NCBI RefSeq assembly: GCF_019739195.1
Contig: NZ_JAHHDS010000001.1
Coordinates: 1-64,000, forward strand
Origin: Microcella sp.
GTDB lineage: Bacteria > Actinomycetota > Actinomycetes > Actinomycetales > Microbacteriaceae
Length of the DNA: 64,000 bases
Reading direction: 5' to 3'
Below are positions 7,176-16,097 of this stretch, piece after piece. The notes beneath the pieces were generated by a model. It was given only the letters and a program-made list of their open reading frames with translations, had not been told where the DNA came from and searched no databases. The translations under genes were made by a program, and so were the position numbers. Every line of letters begins with the position of its first letter. The first letter of the stretch is position 1.

Positions 7176-9597
7176 CTTTCCACTTCTTCACCTGACGGTG
7201 ACGGACTTTCGGAGGATAGAAGGTGCCCGCCAGTTTCCGCTCGATGCGCCAGTTGTGCTCATCCATGGACCCAATGGCACGGGAAAGACAAGTCTTCTTT
7301 CTGCGCTCGAACTCGCGCTAACCGGCGCTATTCGGAGCATGGAGCGACAGTCCGAGCAATACATGGACCATCTACCGTTCTTCGGCCAGCCGTTTGCAAC
7401 TGTCCAGGCCTTAGTCACTGACTCGCTAATGTCGGGCTCTCGGAACGCAAAGATCAAGGTTGGCGGGTCGCACTCCGAGGGCCGTCCAGCGCTACAGGAT
7501 GACGCGGCGAGTTTCTACGCTGAACGGTGCTACCTGGACCAGGCTTCTCTGAGCCGCCTGCTGGATTTGTATCAGGATCGGGAAGGCAGTGGTCAGAGCG
7601 CTCTCGAAAAGTTTGTGAACGAGCTGCTTGGCCTGGAGAAACTTGACGCGCTACGTGCCGGCTTGTCTGACGCCAATGACTTCAGACGTCTCAAGAGACT
7701 CGCTCTGGGTGTGGACGAAGCCGTCCGGCAGGTGAAGGCAACTGATGAGGAGTACGCCGACGAGGTCTCACTGAGGACAGATGCTCGCATCGCAATCACC
7801 GCGGCGCGCATGGCGGTGCTCGAAGCCATGGACAGCCTTGGACTAAAGGTCGACTCAGACACCACCAACAGAAACCTGATCCGCCAAGTCAGAGCGGCAC
7901 TTCGCAATGGCGTTTCTTCCGAAGAATTGGCCACCGCGACGACAGTGCATCAAGAACTAGTCGCTCTTGGTGGCCGAATCTCGGCTCTAGTTGAGAGACC
8001 CACGCCGCCGCGAGTCGACAAGACGAGGACCGCTCTCGCGACCGCGAAATCCGCTAGTGAGAAGTGGAATTTGGAAGATGGCGAAAGAGTCCGGGCTTGG
8101 GAAGCCGTCGCCCGCGCCGAGGCCGAGGCCGCGGGCGTCGTAGTTCAAAGTGAAGTGCGGCTATCCATTGAGAATGCCCTACTTGTGCTGACGCAGAAGA
8201 AGGAATCGGATAGTGCAGTTCGGAAGCAACTGGAGTCATTGACAACCGACCTAGCTGCGGAACGCCTGAATCTAGAGAGCCTTCAGAATCAGCTTGCAGA
8301 TGCCCATGAACACTCGAGTGCCCTAGTGGAGATTCTCAGCGCAGCCCGTCTTGCCGTCGAAGATACAGGCGACACCTGCCCGGTTTGCGAACGCGATTTC
8401 CGTGAGACCGGTCGAGGAGCATTGCCCTCGTTTATCGACTCGAAGCTGGAAGAGCTAACGACCCACGGGGAGCATCTGGTCAGACTGCGAGGTGATCGCG
8501 ACCGGCGGTCGTCTCAGGTGGTGCAGATGGAAGCGGAACTCGCTCAGCTGCAGGCCCGTAGCCTTCCGGCCGATCAGCTTTCGATCATCAGCGAACGAAT
8601 TCAACTGCTTTCCAACCTGGCCACACAGACCGACGAAATCGAGCAGGTGAAGGCCCGGGGTGCTGATCTCGCTCGAACTGTAAACGATCTCCAAAAAGCA
8701 CTGGATGACGTTGAGGCCCAGACGGCCGAGGAAGTCTTCTTGGCAGGCGAGATCGTCAAGTACGCGAGTCGTCTGAAAGTTGAGGCGACTCCGACCACCA
8801 GTTCGTTCAAATCCGTTTGGAACCAACTACTCGTGCAGGCTCAGGAGAACCTGTCTCACCTATCGGAAACGGCCGAGAGGCATCGAGATGCAAAGGCAGA
8901 ACTAGGGCAGCTTGAGGAGCAGATTGAGCATGAGGCTGCCATCGCCAAGCGCCTGGCTGAGATTGCAGACCGAAAGAAGCTATGGAGCGGTCGGCTGAGG
9001 GAGGCGAAACGTCGCCAAGGGATCGCCAGAGAAGTCCATGAAGCTGCGACCCGGGCCCGAACCAACATCGTTCAACGTGTTTTCACCCAGTCGCTGAACG
9101 ACGTCTGGAAGTCGGTATTCACAAGGCTTGCGCCGAACGAAAACTTCGTTCCGGGGTTCGGCATCCCTAGCGCCAACAAGAAGGCGTTCGACATCAAGCT
9201 CAAGACGACTCACAAACTCGGCCAGACAAGTGGCCCGCCGCAGATGATGCTTTCCGCGGGAAACCTAAACACGGCAGCCCTTTCCTTGTTCCTTGCTCTT
9301 CACCTTGCAGTTGAACCAGTCGTTCCTTGTCTAGTGTTCGACGACCCTGTTCAGGCCATGGACGAGGTGCACGTCGCACAATTCGCAGCCCTTGTCCGGC
9401 TTCTCGCGAAAAGGAATGCGAGGCAAGTCATCATTGCCGTTCACGAACGTGAGTTGTTTGAGTATCTCTCGCTCGAGCTGAGCCCAGCCTTCGAAGGCGA
9501 TGAGCTCATCACTATCGAGCTTGGTGGACGAGCCGAGGACGAAGACGGTGGAGTGACCCGCCACGTTTGGAGGCCCGATGTAGCGGTCCAGAGCTAG
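7168..9597 (+). CDS. SMC/RecF-like AAA ATPase with zinc hook
   Basis: An 809-residue ATPase. The N-terminus has a RecF/SbcC-type strand (LHLTVTDFRRIEG) and Walker A (GPNGTGKT, about 34-41). Long heptad-rich coiled coils flank a CPVC zinc-hook motif near residue 404. The C-terminal head has the ABC signature (LSAGNLNTAALSL, about 694), Walker B with D-loop (LVFDDPVQAMDE, about 724) and a switch histidine (VIIAVHERE). Such proteins dimerise and sense DNA ends or structures; in Lamassu the homologous LmuB releases the effector on detecting phage or plasmid DNA. ATG 7168 overlaps the preceding gene by 8 bp; ATG 7156 is a close alternative. With the two upstream genes it forms a candidate SIR2-Lamassu/ABC-3C system. 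Confidence 0.85.
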   Translation: MSDFPLLHLTVTDFRRIEGARQFPLDAPVVLIHGPNGTGKTSLLSALELALTGAIRSMERQSEQYMDHLPFFGQPFATVQALVTDSLMSGSRNAKIKVGGSHSEGRPALQDDAASFYAERCYLDQASLSRLLDLYQDREGSGQSALEKFVNELLGLEKLDALRAGLSDANDFRRLKRLALGVDEAVRQVKATDEEYADEVSLRTDARIAITAARMAVLEAMDSLGLKVDSDTTNRNLIRQVRAALRNGVSSEELATATTVHQELVALGGRISALVERPTPPRVDKTRTALATAKSASEKWNLEDGERVRAWEAVARAEAEAAGVVVQSEVRLSIENALLVLTQKKESDSAVRKQLESLTTDLAAERLNLESLQNQLADAHEHSSALVEILSAARLAVEDTGDTCPVCERDFRETGRGALPSFIDSKLEELTTHGEHLVRLRGDRDRRSSQVVQMEAELAQLQARSLPADQLSIISERIQLLSNLATQTDEIEQVKARGADLARTVNDLQKALDDVEAQTAEEVFLAGEIVKYASRLKVEATPTTSSFKSVWNQLLVQAQENLSHLSETAERHRDAKAELGQLEEQIEHEAAIAKRLAEIADRKKLWSGRLREAKRRQGIAREVHEAATRARTNIVQRVFTQSLNDVWKSVFTRLAPNENFVPGFGIPSANKKAFDIKLKTTHKLGQTSGPPQMMLSAGNLNTAALSLFLALHLAVEPVVPCLVFDDPVQAMDEVHVAQFAALVRLLAKRNARQVIIAVHERELFEYLSLELSPAFEGDELITIELGGRAEDEDGGVTRHVWRPDVAVQS

Positions 9598-9712
9598 CCA
9601 GTGAGTTGGTTCAGTCGGCGTTTCGGCACCAATTGTTCCGGAATGCTTCGGACGAGGGTTGTATGTCAATACGCGCGGCAAGGTTAGGCGCTGAAATGTG
9701 GGCCCTCCTCAG

Positions 9713-9718
9713 TACGCT
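9713..9718 (+). promoter_or_regulatory. -10 box of hsdM, leaderless type
   Basis: TACGCT ends 6 nt before the hsdM ATG, so transcription would begin at or next to the start codon. The 127 bp between the ATPase gene and hsdM hold no gene, so the RM operon has its own promoter. Confidence 0.55.
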
Positions 9719-9724
9719 GACCTC

Positions 9725-11290
9725 ATGCCCCCAACTACCCGAGAAGCCCAACGAGCCGAACTCCACAAGGCAATCTGGCGGGTAGCCAACGACCTCCGCG
9801 GCAGTGTCGACGGCTGGGATTTCAAGAGCTACGTGCTCGGCATGCTCTTCTACCGCTTCATCTCCGAGAACCTCACGGCATACCTCAACCGCCAAGAGCG
9901 TGCAGCGGGCCAAGCCGACTTCGACTACGCCCAACTCCAAGACAAAGACGCCGAACACGGCCGAGCCGAGACCGTCAAGGAGAAGGGCTTCTACATCCTC
10001 CCGAGCGAGCTCTTCACAAACGTCCGCGCCAAAGCGCCCGCAGACGAGAACCTGAACGAAACCCTCTCCCGCATCTTCCAAAACATCGAAGGCAGCGCGG
10101 TCGGCTCCGAATCAGAAGATGACCTCAAAGGCCTCTTCCAAGAACTAGACCCCAACTCGAACAAGCTCGGCAACACCGTCGCTCAGCGCAACCAGAAGCT
10201 CGTCAAGCTCCTCAACGCCATCGGTGACCTTAACCTCGGCGACTTCGAAAACCACGAGATCGACGCGTTCGGCGACGCCTACGAGTACCTGATGCAGATG
10301 TACGCGGCCGCCGCCGGCAAGTCGGGTGGCGAGTACTACACGCCGCAAGAGGTCTCCGAGTTGCTCGCCCAGATCGCGAGCATCGGCAAGACCGAGCTGA
10401 AGAAGGTCTACGACCCGGCGGTCGGTTCGGGCTCGCTGCTGCTGAAGTTCCAGAAGGTGCTCGGCCCCGGCAAGGTCGGCGGATACTTCGGCCAAGAGAT
10501 CAACCTCAACACCTACAACCTGGCGCGCATCAACATGTTCTTGCACGACGTGCCTTACGAGCAGTTCCATCTGGCGCACGGCGACACCCTGCTGCACCCC
10601 GCGCACTGGGACGACGAGCCGTTCGAGGCGATCGTCTCCAACCCGCCCTACTCGATCAAGTGGGAGGGCGACGCGAATCCTCTCCTCATCAACGACCCTC
10701 GCTTCGCCCCCGCCGGCGTGCTCGCCCCCAAGTCGAAGGCCGACCTTGCCTTCACGATGCACATCCTCAGCTGGCTGGCGGTCAACGGAACGGCAGCGAT
10801 CGTCGAGTTCCCCGGAGTCATGTACCGCAGTGGCGCCGAGGCGAAGATCCGCAAGTACCTGGTCGACAACAACTACGTGGATGCTGTCATCCAGCTACCC
10901 GCCGACCTCTTCTTCGGCACCACCATCGCCACGTGCATCCTCGTACTCAAGAAGTCGAAGACCACCAACGAGGTCGTCTTCATCGACGCGTCCGCCGAGT
11001 TCACCCGCTCCAATACCAAGAACAAGCTCACGGATGCTCACCGCGAGCGAATCGTGACCGCTCTCGTCGAGCGCGCTCCGGTGGACCACTTCGCCGCGCT
11101 CGTCCCGAACGCTGACATCGCCGCACGCGAATACTTGCTGTCGGTCTCCTCTTATGTGCAGGCAGAAGACACGCGCGAGGCCGTCGACATCACGGCACTC
11201 AACGCCGAGATCGGACATATCGTCGCTCGCCAGGCCGAGCTGCGAAAGGCGATCGACGCGATCGTTGCCGACCTTGAGGACGCTCGTTGA
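9725..11290 (+). CDS. hsdM: Type I restriction-modification DNA methyltransferase subunit
   Basis: A 521-residue N6-adenine methyltransferase subunit. It has the N-terminal helical HsdM domain (ending near residue 170), the SAM-binding motif (YDPAVGSGSLLLKF, about residue 230) and the catalytic NPPY tetrapeptide (IVSNPPYSIKWEGD, about 305). It forms the M2S1 methylase with HsdS and protects host DNA. ATG 9725 follows a leaderless-type promoter. The 3' end overlaps hsdS by 4 bp (TTGA). GC is high and codon use like the chromosome, unlike the SIR2 operon just upstream, so the two systems have different histories. Confidence 0.95.
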   Translation: MPPTTREAQRAELHKAIWRVANDLRGSVDGWDFKSYVLGMLFYRFISENLTAYLNRQERAAGQADFDYAQLQDKDAEHGRAETVKEKGFYILPSELFTNVRAKAPADENLNETLSRIFQNIEGSAVGSESEDDLKGLFQELDPNSNKLGNTVAQRNQKLVKLLNAIGDLNLGDFENHEIDAFGDAYEYLMQMYAAAAGKSGGEYYTPQEVSELLAQIASIGKTELKKVYDPAVGSGSLLLKFQKVLGPGKVGGYFGQEINLNTYNLARINMFLHDVPYEQFHLAHGDTLLHPAHWDDEPFEAIVSNPPYSIKWEGDANPLLINDPRFAPAGVLAPKSKADLAFTMHILSWLAVNGTAAIVEFPGVMYRSGAEAKIRKYLVDNNYVDAVIQLPADLFFGTTIATCILVLKKSKTTNEVVFIDASAEFTRSNTKNKLTDAHRERIVTALVERAPVDHFAALVPNADIAAREYLLSVSSYVQAEDTREAVDITALNAEIGHIVARQAELRKAIDAIVADLEDAR

Positions 11291-12381
11291 GCCGGGTTAA
11301 CGTCCTGCTGGACGATCTCGCACCCGGTGGCGTCGAGTTCGCTCGACTGGGTGATGTCATTCGAATCAAGAACGGACGTGACTACAAGCACCTTGGTCCG
11401 GGGGAGGTACCGGTCTACGGAACCGGTGGTGTCATGACTCATGTCGACACCGCCGCGCACGCGGGCCCGTCTGTACTCATTCCGCGAAAGGGCTCGCTGA
11501 GCAAGCTCTACTACGTGGACCGCCCGTTCTGGACGGTTGACACGATCTTCTACTCGGAGGTGGGGGATCGAGTTGAGGCCAAGTTCATTTATTACTACCT
11601 GCTCACGCAGAGGCTCGAAGAGCTCAACAAGGCAGGCGGCGTGCCGAGCCTGACCCAGGGTGAACTCAACCAGCTGAGAGTGCCGGTACCACCTCTCGAG
11701 GTTCAGCGAGAGATCGTGGCAATCTTGGACAACTTCTCGGAGCTGGAAGCGGAGCTGGAAGCGGAGCTGGAAGCGGAGCTGGAAGCGCGACGTTTTCAGT
11801 ACGACCACGTGCGTCGTAATCTGCTGGATCAGGCCAAAGCGTCGAGTTTTGTTCCTCTCGGTGACCTGGCCACGATCGGTACGGGTAGCCACGACACGAA
11901 GGACGCAGTCCCAGAAGGAGAGTTCGTCTTCTACGCGCGCGGTCGAGAACCGCTCCGTTTGGAGTCTTTCGACTTTGACGAGCAAGCGATCATCACCGCT
12001 GGAGATGGCGCCGGAGTTGGCAAGGTGTTCCACTTCGTAGACGGAAAGTACGCGCTTCACCAGCGCGCCTATCGCATCGTGCCGGAATCGAAGATGGACG
12101 GGCGCTTCCTGTACCACCACATGGTTGCCGAATTCGAGGGTTACCTTCAACAGATCTCGGTTCGTGGCTCAGTCAACTCCTTGCGAAGGCCGATGTTCTT
12201 GGCTTTTCCCGTGCCAGTGCCAGCCCTTGGGGAACAAGAACGTATCGCAGGTGTGCTCGACAAGCTCGACGCCTTCGTCAACGACCTCAGCATCGGCCTG
12301 CCGGCCGAGCTCGCAGCCCGCCGCAAGCAGTACGAGTACTACCGCGACAAGTTGCTGACGTTCGAGGAGGCTCCCGCGTGA
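11287..12381 (+). CDS. hsdS: Type I RM specificity subunit
   Basis: A 364-residue specificity subunit with two target-recognition domains (about 10-125 and 190-320), each followed by a conserved helical spacer (VPPLEVQREIVAILDNF and VPALGEQERIAGVLDKLD). These determine the two halves of the split DNA site. The central spacer contains ELEA repeated four times, encoded by four exact 12-bp repeats at 11740-11787. In type IC enzymes such as EcoR124 a change in the number of 12-bp repeats changes the spacer length of the recognised site. The TTG start overlaps the hsdM stop and the 3' end overlaps hsdR by 4 bp. GC in the first half is lower than in hsdM, as usual for exchanged specificity domains. 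Confidence 0.92.
   Translation: MSRVNVLLDDLAPGGVEFARLGDVIRIKNGRDYKHLGPGEVPVYGTGGVMTHVDTAAHAGPSVLIPRKGSLSKLYYVDRPFWTVDTIFYSEVGDRVEAKFIYYYLLTQRLEELNKAGGVPSLTQGELNQLRVPVPPLEVQREIVAILDNFSELEAELEAELEAELEARRFQYDHVRRNLLDQAKASSFVPLGDLATIGTGSHDTKDAVPEGEFVFYARGREPLRLESFDFDEQAIITAGDGAGVGKVFHFVDGKYALHQRAYRIVPESKMDGRFLYHHMVAEFEGYLQQISVRGSVNSLRRPMFLAFPVPVPALGEQERIAGVLDKLDAFVNDLSIGLPAELAARRKQYEYYRDKLLTFEEAPA
11740..11787 (+). repeat. Four tandem 12-bp repeats in hsdS
   Basis: The unit GAGCTGGAAGCG occurs four times in perfect tandem (starts 11740, 11752, 11764, 11776) and encodes ELEA each time. Because the unit is 12 bp, gain or loss of copies keeps the frame and changes the distance between the two specificity domains. 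Confidence 0.95.
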
Positions 12382-15300
12382 GCAAAGCCCCAGCAACGAG
12401 GTTCGAGCCGATTGCGATCAGTGGCGATAGCACGGTCGTGGCAGAGTTCACGCCCGACCCTTCCACGGCGGAGGCGTATCAGTCTGAGGCGGCGCTCGAG
12501 CAGGAGTTCATCCGGTTGCTGCAGGGCCAGGCGTATGAGTACGTGACGATCCGGTCTGAGGCCGAGATGCTCGCCAACCTGCGCGTGCAGCTCGAGGCGC
12601 TCAACGCGGTGACGTTCACCGATGGCGAGTGGCAGCGGCTGCTGAACGAGTACGTGGTGGGCGCCAACGACGGCGCGGTGCAGAAGACGGTGCGTATTCA
12701 AGAAGACCACGTGCACGCCTTTCGGCGTGACGACGGCAGCACCAAGAACATCGCGCTGATCGACAAGAAGAGCATCCACAACAACCGCCTGCAGGTGATC
12801 AACCAGTACGAGGTTGCGCGTGGGGTAGAGGGCAGCGGCGATGGTGGCGGTGCGTACGCTTCCCGCTACGACGTGACGATTCTGGTCAACGGGCTGCCGC
12901 TCGTGCATGTCGAGCTGAAGCGGCGCGGCGTCGACATTCGCGAGGCGTTCAACCAGATCGACCGGTATCAGCGGCACAGCTTCTGGGCCGGCTCGGGCCT
13001 GTTCGACTACGTGCAGCTGTTCGTGATCAGCAATGGAACGCTGACGAAGTACTACTCGAACACCACGCGCCGCCAGCATCTGGAAGATGCCAAGGGCCAG
13101 CAGCGGGTGAAGAAGACGAGCAACTCGTTCGAGTTCACGTCGTGGTGGGCCGATGCCTCGAACGCGCCGATTCGCGACCTGGTCGGCTTCACGAAGACCT
13201 TCTTCGCCAAGCACGCGCTGCTCGCGATTCTGACCCGCTACTGCGTGCTGACGGCCGACCGCGAGCTGATGGTGATGCGGCCGTACCAGATTGTGGCGAC
13301 GGAGCGCATTCTGCAGCGCATCGAGATCGCCACCAACTACAAGAAGCTGGGCACGACGGATGCCGGCGGTTACGTCTGGCACACCACCGGGTCGGGCAAG
13401 ACGCTGACCTCGTTCAAGACCGCGCAGCTCGCCTCGCGCCTGCCGAGCGTCGACAAGGTGCTGTTCGTGGTCGACCGCAAAGACCTCGACTGGCAGACGC
13501 AGAAAGAGTACGACCGGTTCGAGAAGGGTGCGGCGAACGCGTCGACCTCGACCGCGGCGCTGTCGGCGAATCTCGCGGACCCCGAACGGCGTATCGTCAT
13601 CACGACGATTCAGAAGCTCGCGCGGCTCGTGCAGTCGGAGAAGGGTCACTCGGTCTACGACGGCCACGTCGTGCTGATCTTCGACGAGTGCCACCGCTCG
13701 CAGTTCGGCGACATGCACGCCTCGATCACGAAGGCGTTCAAGCGCTACAACCTGTTCGGATTCACCGGCACGCCGATCTTCGCCGAGAACGCTGGCACGG
13801 GTGGCAACCCGGGTTTGAAGACCACCGAGCAGGCGTTCGGCGAGAAGCTGCACACGTACACGATCGTCGACGCGATCACCGACAAGAACGTGCTGCCGTT
13901 TCGCATTGACTACGTCAACACGATCTCTCTGCCGGAGGGGCTGACTGACAAGCAGGTGTCGGCGATCGACACCGAGAAGGCGCTGCTCGACCCGACCCGA
14001 ATCGGCATGGTCGTGGAGTACATCCTCGAGCACTTCGACCAGAAGACCCGGCGCAGTGAGTCGTACGCGCTGCGCGAGCGTCGGGTGCGCGGCTTCAACT
14101 CGCTGTTCGCCACGGCCTCGATCGAGGCGGCGAAGCGCTACTACGCGGCGTTCCAGACGATGCAGTCGACGATGCCGTCAGACCGTCGGCTGAAGGTCGG
14201 CATCATCTACTCGTTCGCGGCCAACGAGGCCGAGGTCGATGGCTTTCTCGATGAAGAGGCGTTCGACCCCACGGGTCTCGACCTGCCCTCGCGCGAGTTT
14301 CTCGACGCCGCGATCGCCGACTACAACGCGATGTTCGGCACGACCTGGAGCACCTCGTCTGACGGCTTTGCCGGCTACTACACCGACCTCTCGAAGCGGC
14401 TCAAGAACCGCGAAATCGACATCGTCATCGTCGTCAACATGTTCCTCACCGGCTTCGACGCGACGACGCTCAACACGCTGTGGGTGGACAAGAACCTGCG
14501 GTCTCACGGACTGATCCAGGCCTACTCGCGCACCAACCGCATCCTGAACTCGGTGAAGACCTACGGCAACATCGTCACCTTCCGCGACCTCGAAGATCAG
14601 ACCAACGACGCGATCGCCCTGTTCGGCAACAAGAACGCGCAGGGCGTCGTACTGCTGAAGCCGTATGGCGAGTACTACGACGAGTATGCGAAGTGCGTAA
14701 CGAAGCTGCTTGCCTTCTGCGCGCCTGGCGAGATGCCGCCGGGCGAGGAAGCGAAACGGGAGCTCGTAGCCCTGTTCGGCGCCATCCTGCGGCTCGAGAA
14801 CACTCTCACGTCGTTCGACGACTTCGAGGGTGAGCAGTTGCTGACGCCACGACAGCGAGACGACTACAAGTCGGTGTACCTGCGCATCTACGACGAGATC
14901 CGCCGCGCCCGGGAGGGCGACAAAGAACTCATCAACGACGACCTCACGTTCGAGATCGAGCTCATCAAGCAGGTCGAGATCACGGTCGACTACATCCTGC
15001 TGCTGGTGCAGAAGTACCGCGACGAGCGCGGAGACGGCGACGACAAAGAGATCCGCGCCGAGATCACCCGTGCGATCGATGCTTCGCCCAGCCTGCGCAA
15101 CAAGAAGGATCTCATCGAGGCCTTCGTCGACCGCGTCTCCGTCGCGGGTCAGGTCGACGAGGAGTGGTCGGCCTACGTCGCCGCCCGACAGGATGCTGAG
15201 CTCACGCAACTCATCACCGACGAGAACCTGCAGCCCGACGCCACCCGCGAGTTCATCGACCGAGCCTTCCGCGATGGCGCCCTCCAGACCACCGGAGTCG

Positions 15301-15422
15301 CGATCACGGGCGTGCTCCCGCCCGCGTCACGTTTCGCCCCGGGCGGAGCCCACGGCGAAAAGAAGCAGCGCGTGCTCGACCGGCTCGGCGAGTTCTTCGA
15401 GCGCTACTTCGGGTTGGGTTGA
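12378..15422 (+). CDS. hsdR: Type I restriction enzyme endonuclease/translocase subunit
   Basis: A 1014-residue HsdR. The N-terminal nuclease domain has a PD-(D/E)xK core (VHVELKRRG, about 178-186). The motor follows with Walker A (HTTGSGKTLTS, about 336), the DECHRSQFG motif II (about 436), GFTGTP motif III and the second RecA domain with the FLTGFDA and SRTNRI motifs. The rest is a helical C-terminal domain that docks on the methylase. It translocates and cleaves DNA with unmodified sites. The GTG start overlaps the hsdS stop (GTGA). All motifs are intact, so the RM system looks functional. Confidence 0.95.
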   Translation: MSKAPATRFEPIAISGDSTVVAEFTPDPSTAEAYQSEAALEQEFIRLLQGQAYEYVTIRSEAEMLANLRVQLEALNAVTFTDGEWQRLLNEYVVGANDGAVQKTVRIQEDHVHAFRRDDGSTKNIALIDKKSIHNNRLQVINQYEVARGVEGSGDGGGAYASRYDVTILVNGLPLVHVELKRRGVDIREAFNQIDRYQRHSFWAGSGLFDYVQLFVISNGTLTKYYSNTTRRQHLEDAKGQQRVKKTSNSFEFTSWWADASNAPIRDLVGFTKTFFAKHALLAILTRYCVLTADRELMVMRPYQIVATERILQRIEIATNYKKLGTTDAGGYVWHTTGSGKTLTSFKTAQLASRLPSVDKVLFVVDRKDLDWQTQKEYDRFEKGAANASTSTAALSANLADPERRIVITTIQKLARLVQSEKGHSVYDGHVVLIFDECHRSQFGDMHASITKAFKRYNLFGFTGTPIFAENAGTGGNPGLKTTEQAFGEKLHTYTIVDAITDKNVLPFRIDYVNTISLPEGLTDKQVSAIDTEKALLDPTRIGMVVEYILEHFDQKTRRSESYALRERRVRGFNSLFATASIEAAKRYYAAFQTMQSTMPSDRRLKVGIIYSFAANEAEVDGFLDEEAFDPTGLDLPSREFLDAAIADYNAMFGTTWSTSSDGFAGYYTDLSKRLKNREIDIVIVVNMFLTGFDATTLNTLWVDKNLRSHGLIQAYSRTNRILNSVKTYGNIVTFRDLEDQTNDAIALFGNKNAQGVVLLKPYGEYYDEYAKCVTKLLAFCAPGEMPPGEEAKRELVALFGAILRLENTLTSFDDFEGEQLLTPRQRDDYKSVYLRIYDEIRRAREGDKELINDDLTFEIELIKQVEITVDYILLLVQKYRDERGDGDDKEIRAEITRAIDASPSLRNKKDLIEAFVDRVSVAGQVDEEWSAYVAARQDAELTQLITDENLQPDATREFIDRAFRDGALQTTGVAITGVLPPASRFAPGGAHGEKKQRVLDRLGEFFERYFGLG

Positions 15423-15491
15423 GTGGATTGGATGGGGTCCCACTTTCCGCACGCCAACCCATTGTCGCTTCTGTGAGGCAGAGTCGATCCC

Positions 15492-16097
15492 ATGATTGAA
15501 ACGTGGGGCGTGTTGGTCGCGGCTGCGACATTGTTCGCATCGGTCATTGGGTTCACGATCCTTCGCGTCCTCGACTTTCGGCGTGATCGACAACTCGCTC
15601 GGAGAGCGACGGTATCGCGTGTGCTCGACACCGTCGAACGGGCTTCCAGAGTCTTGGCAACCTCGTCGGTAAGCGGCATTTGGACGAATCATGTCTTCGA
15701 GCTAACGCAGGTGTTGCCGCGTCTGCTGCTGGAACTCAATCGGCGAGATCAGGCGATTGCTGTTTGGGTTTATCGCGAAATTCAGCAGGTGGTTTTGGCC
15801 AAGGACCGCCGTCAGTCGGCCCGCATCATCCAAGGAATCGGATACACGCTCGCGGAGTGGAAGAACGGGCGAAAGTCCCGCGCCTGGTTCGCGAAAGACC
15901 TAGTCAGTAATCCACCGGTCGATCCATTTGTCGTTCCGAAGTCCACTCATGTAAAGCTCAACACTCGCCCGCTCCTCACCCTCCTGACCCTGCCAGTCTT
16001 CGCTGGCTTCGCCTTTGGGATCGGACATCGTGCATCCGCATTCGTGGCCAATGAACGCTCGTCAACGTGGGGGAGCCTCACTAAGGTGAAGGCATGA
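15492..16097 (+). CDS. Hypothetical membrane protein of nuclease operon
   Basis: A 201-residue protein with one N-terminal hydrophobic helix (about 5-25, WGVLVAAATLFASVIGFTI) and a second hydrophobic stretch near residues 158-175 (RPLLTLLTLPVFAGFAFGI). The middle is helical and basic (RRATVSRVLDTVERASRV, DRRQSARIIQGIG). No family was recognised. The stop overlaps the ATG of the Mrr-like gene (ATGA), so it is the first gene of a three-gene operon behind hsdR (70 bp away). A role in anchoring or sensing for the linked nucleases is possible but only inferred. Confidence 0.6.
   Translation: MIETWGVLVAAATLFASVIGFTILRVLDFRRDRQLARRATVSRVLDTVERASRVLATSSVSGIWTNHVFELTQVLPRLLLELNRRDQAIAVWVYREIQQVVLAKDRRQSARIIQGIGYTLAEWKNGRKSRAWFAKDLVSNPPVDPFVVPKSTHVKLNTRPLLTLLTLPVFAGFAFGIGHRASAFVANERSSTWGSLTKVKA

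Noticed and set aside
11740-11787. CRISPR-like or minisatellite array
   Set aside because: The repeats are 12 bp without spacers and are in frame in hsdS, so they are a coding repeat.
12339-14033. 564-codon frame antisense to hsdR
   Set aside because: It is opposite to a fully conserved hsdR with all motifs; the translated sequence is low-complexity R/V/L-rich and has no domain.
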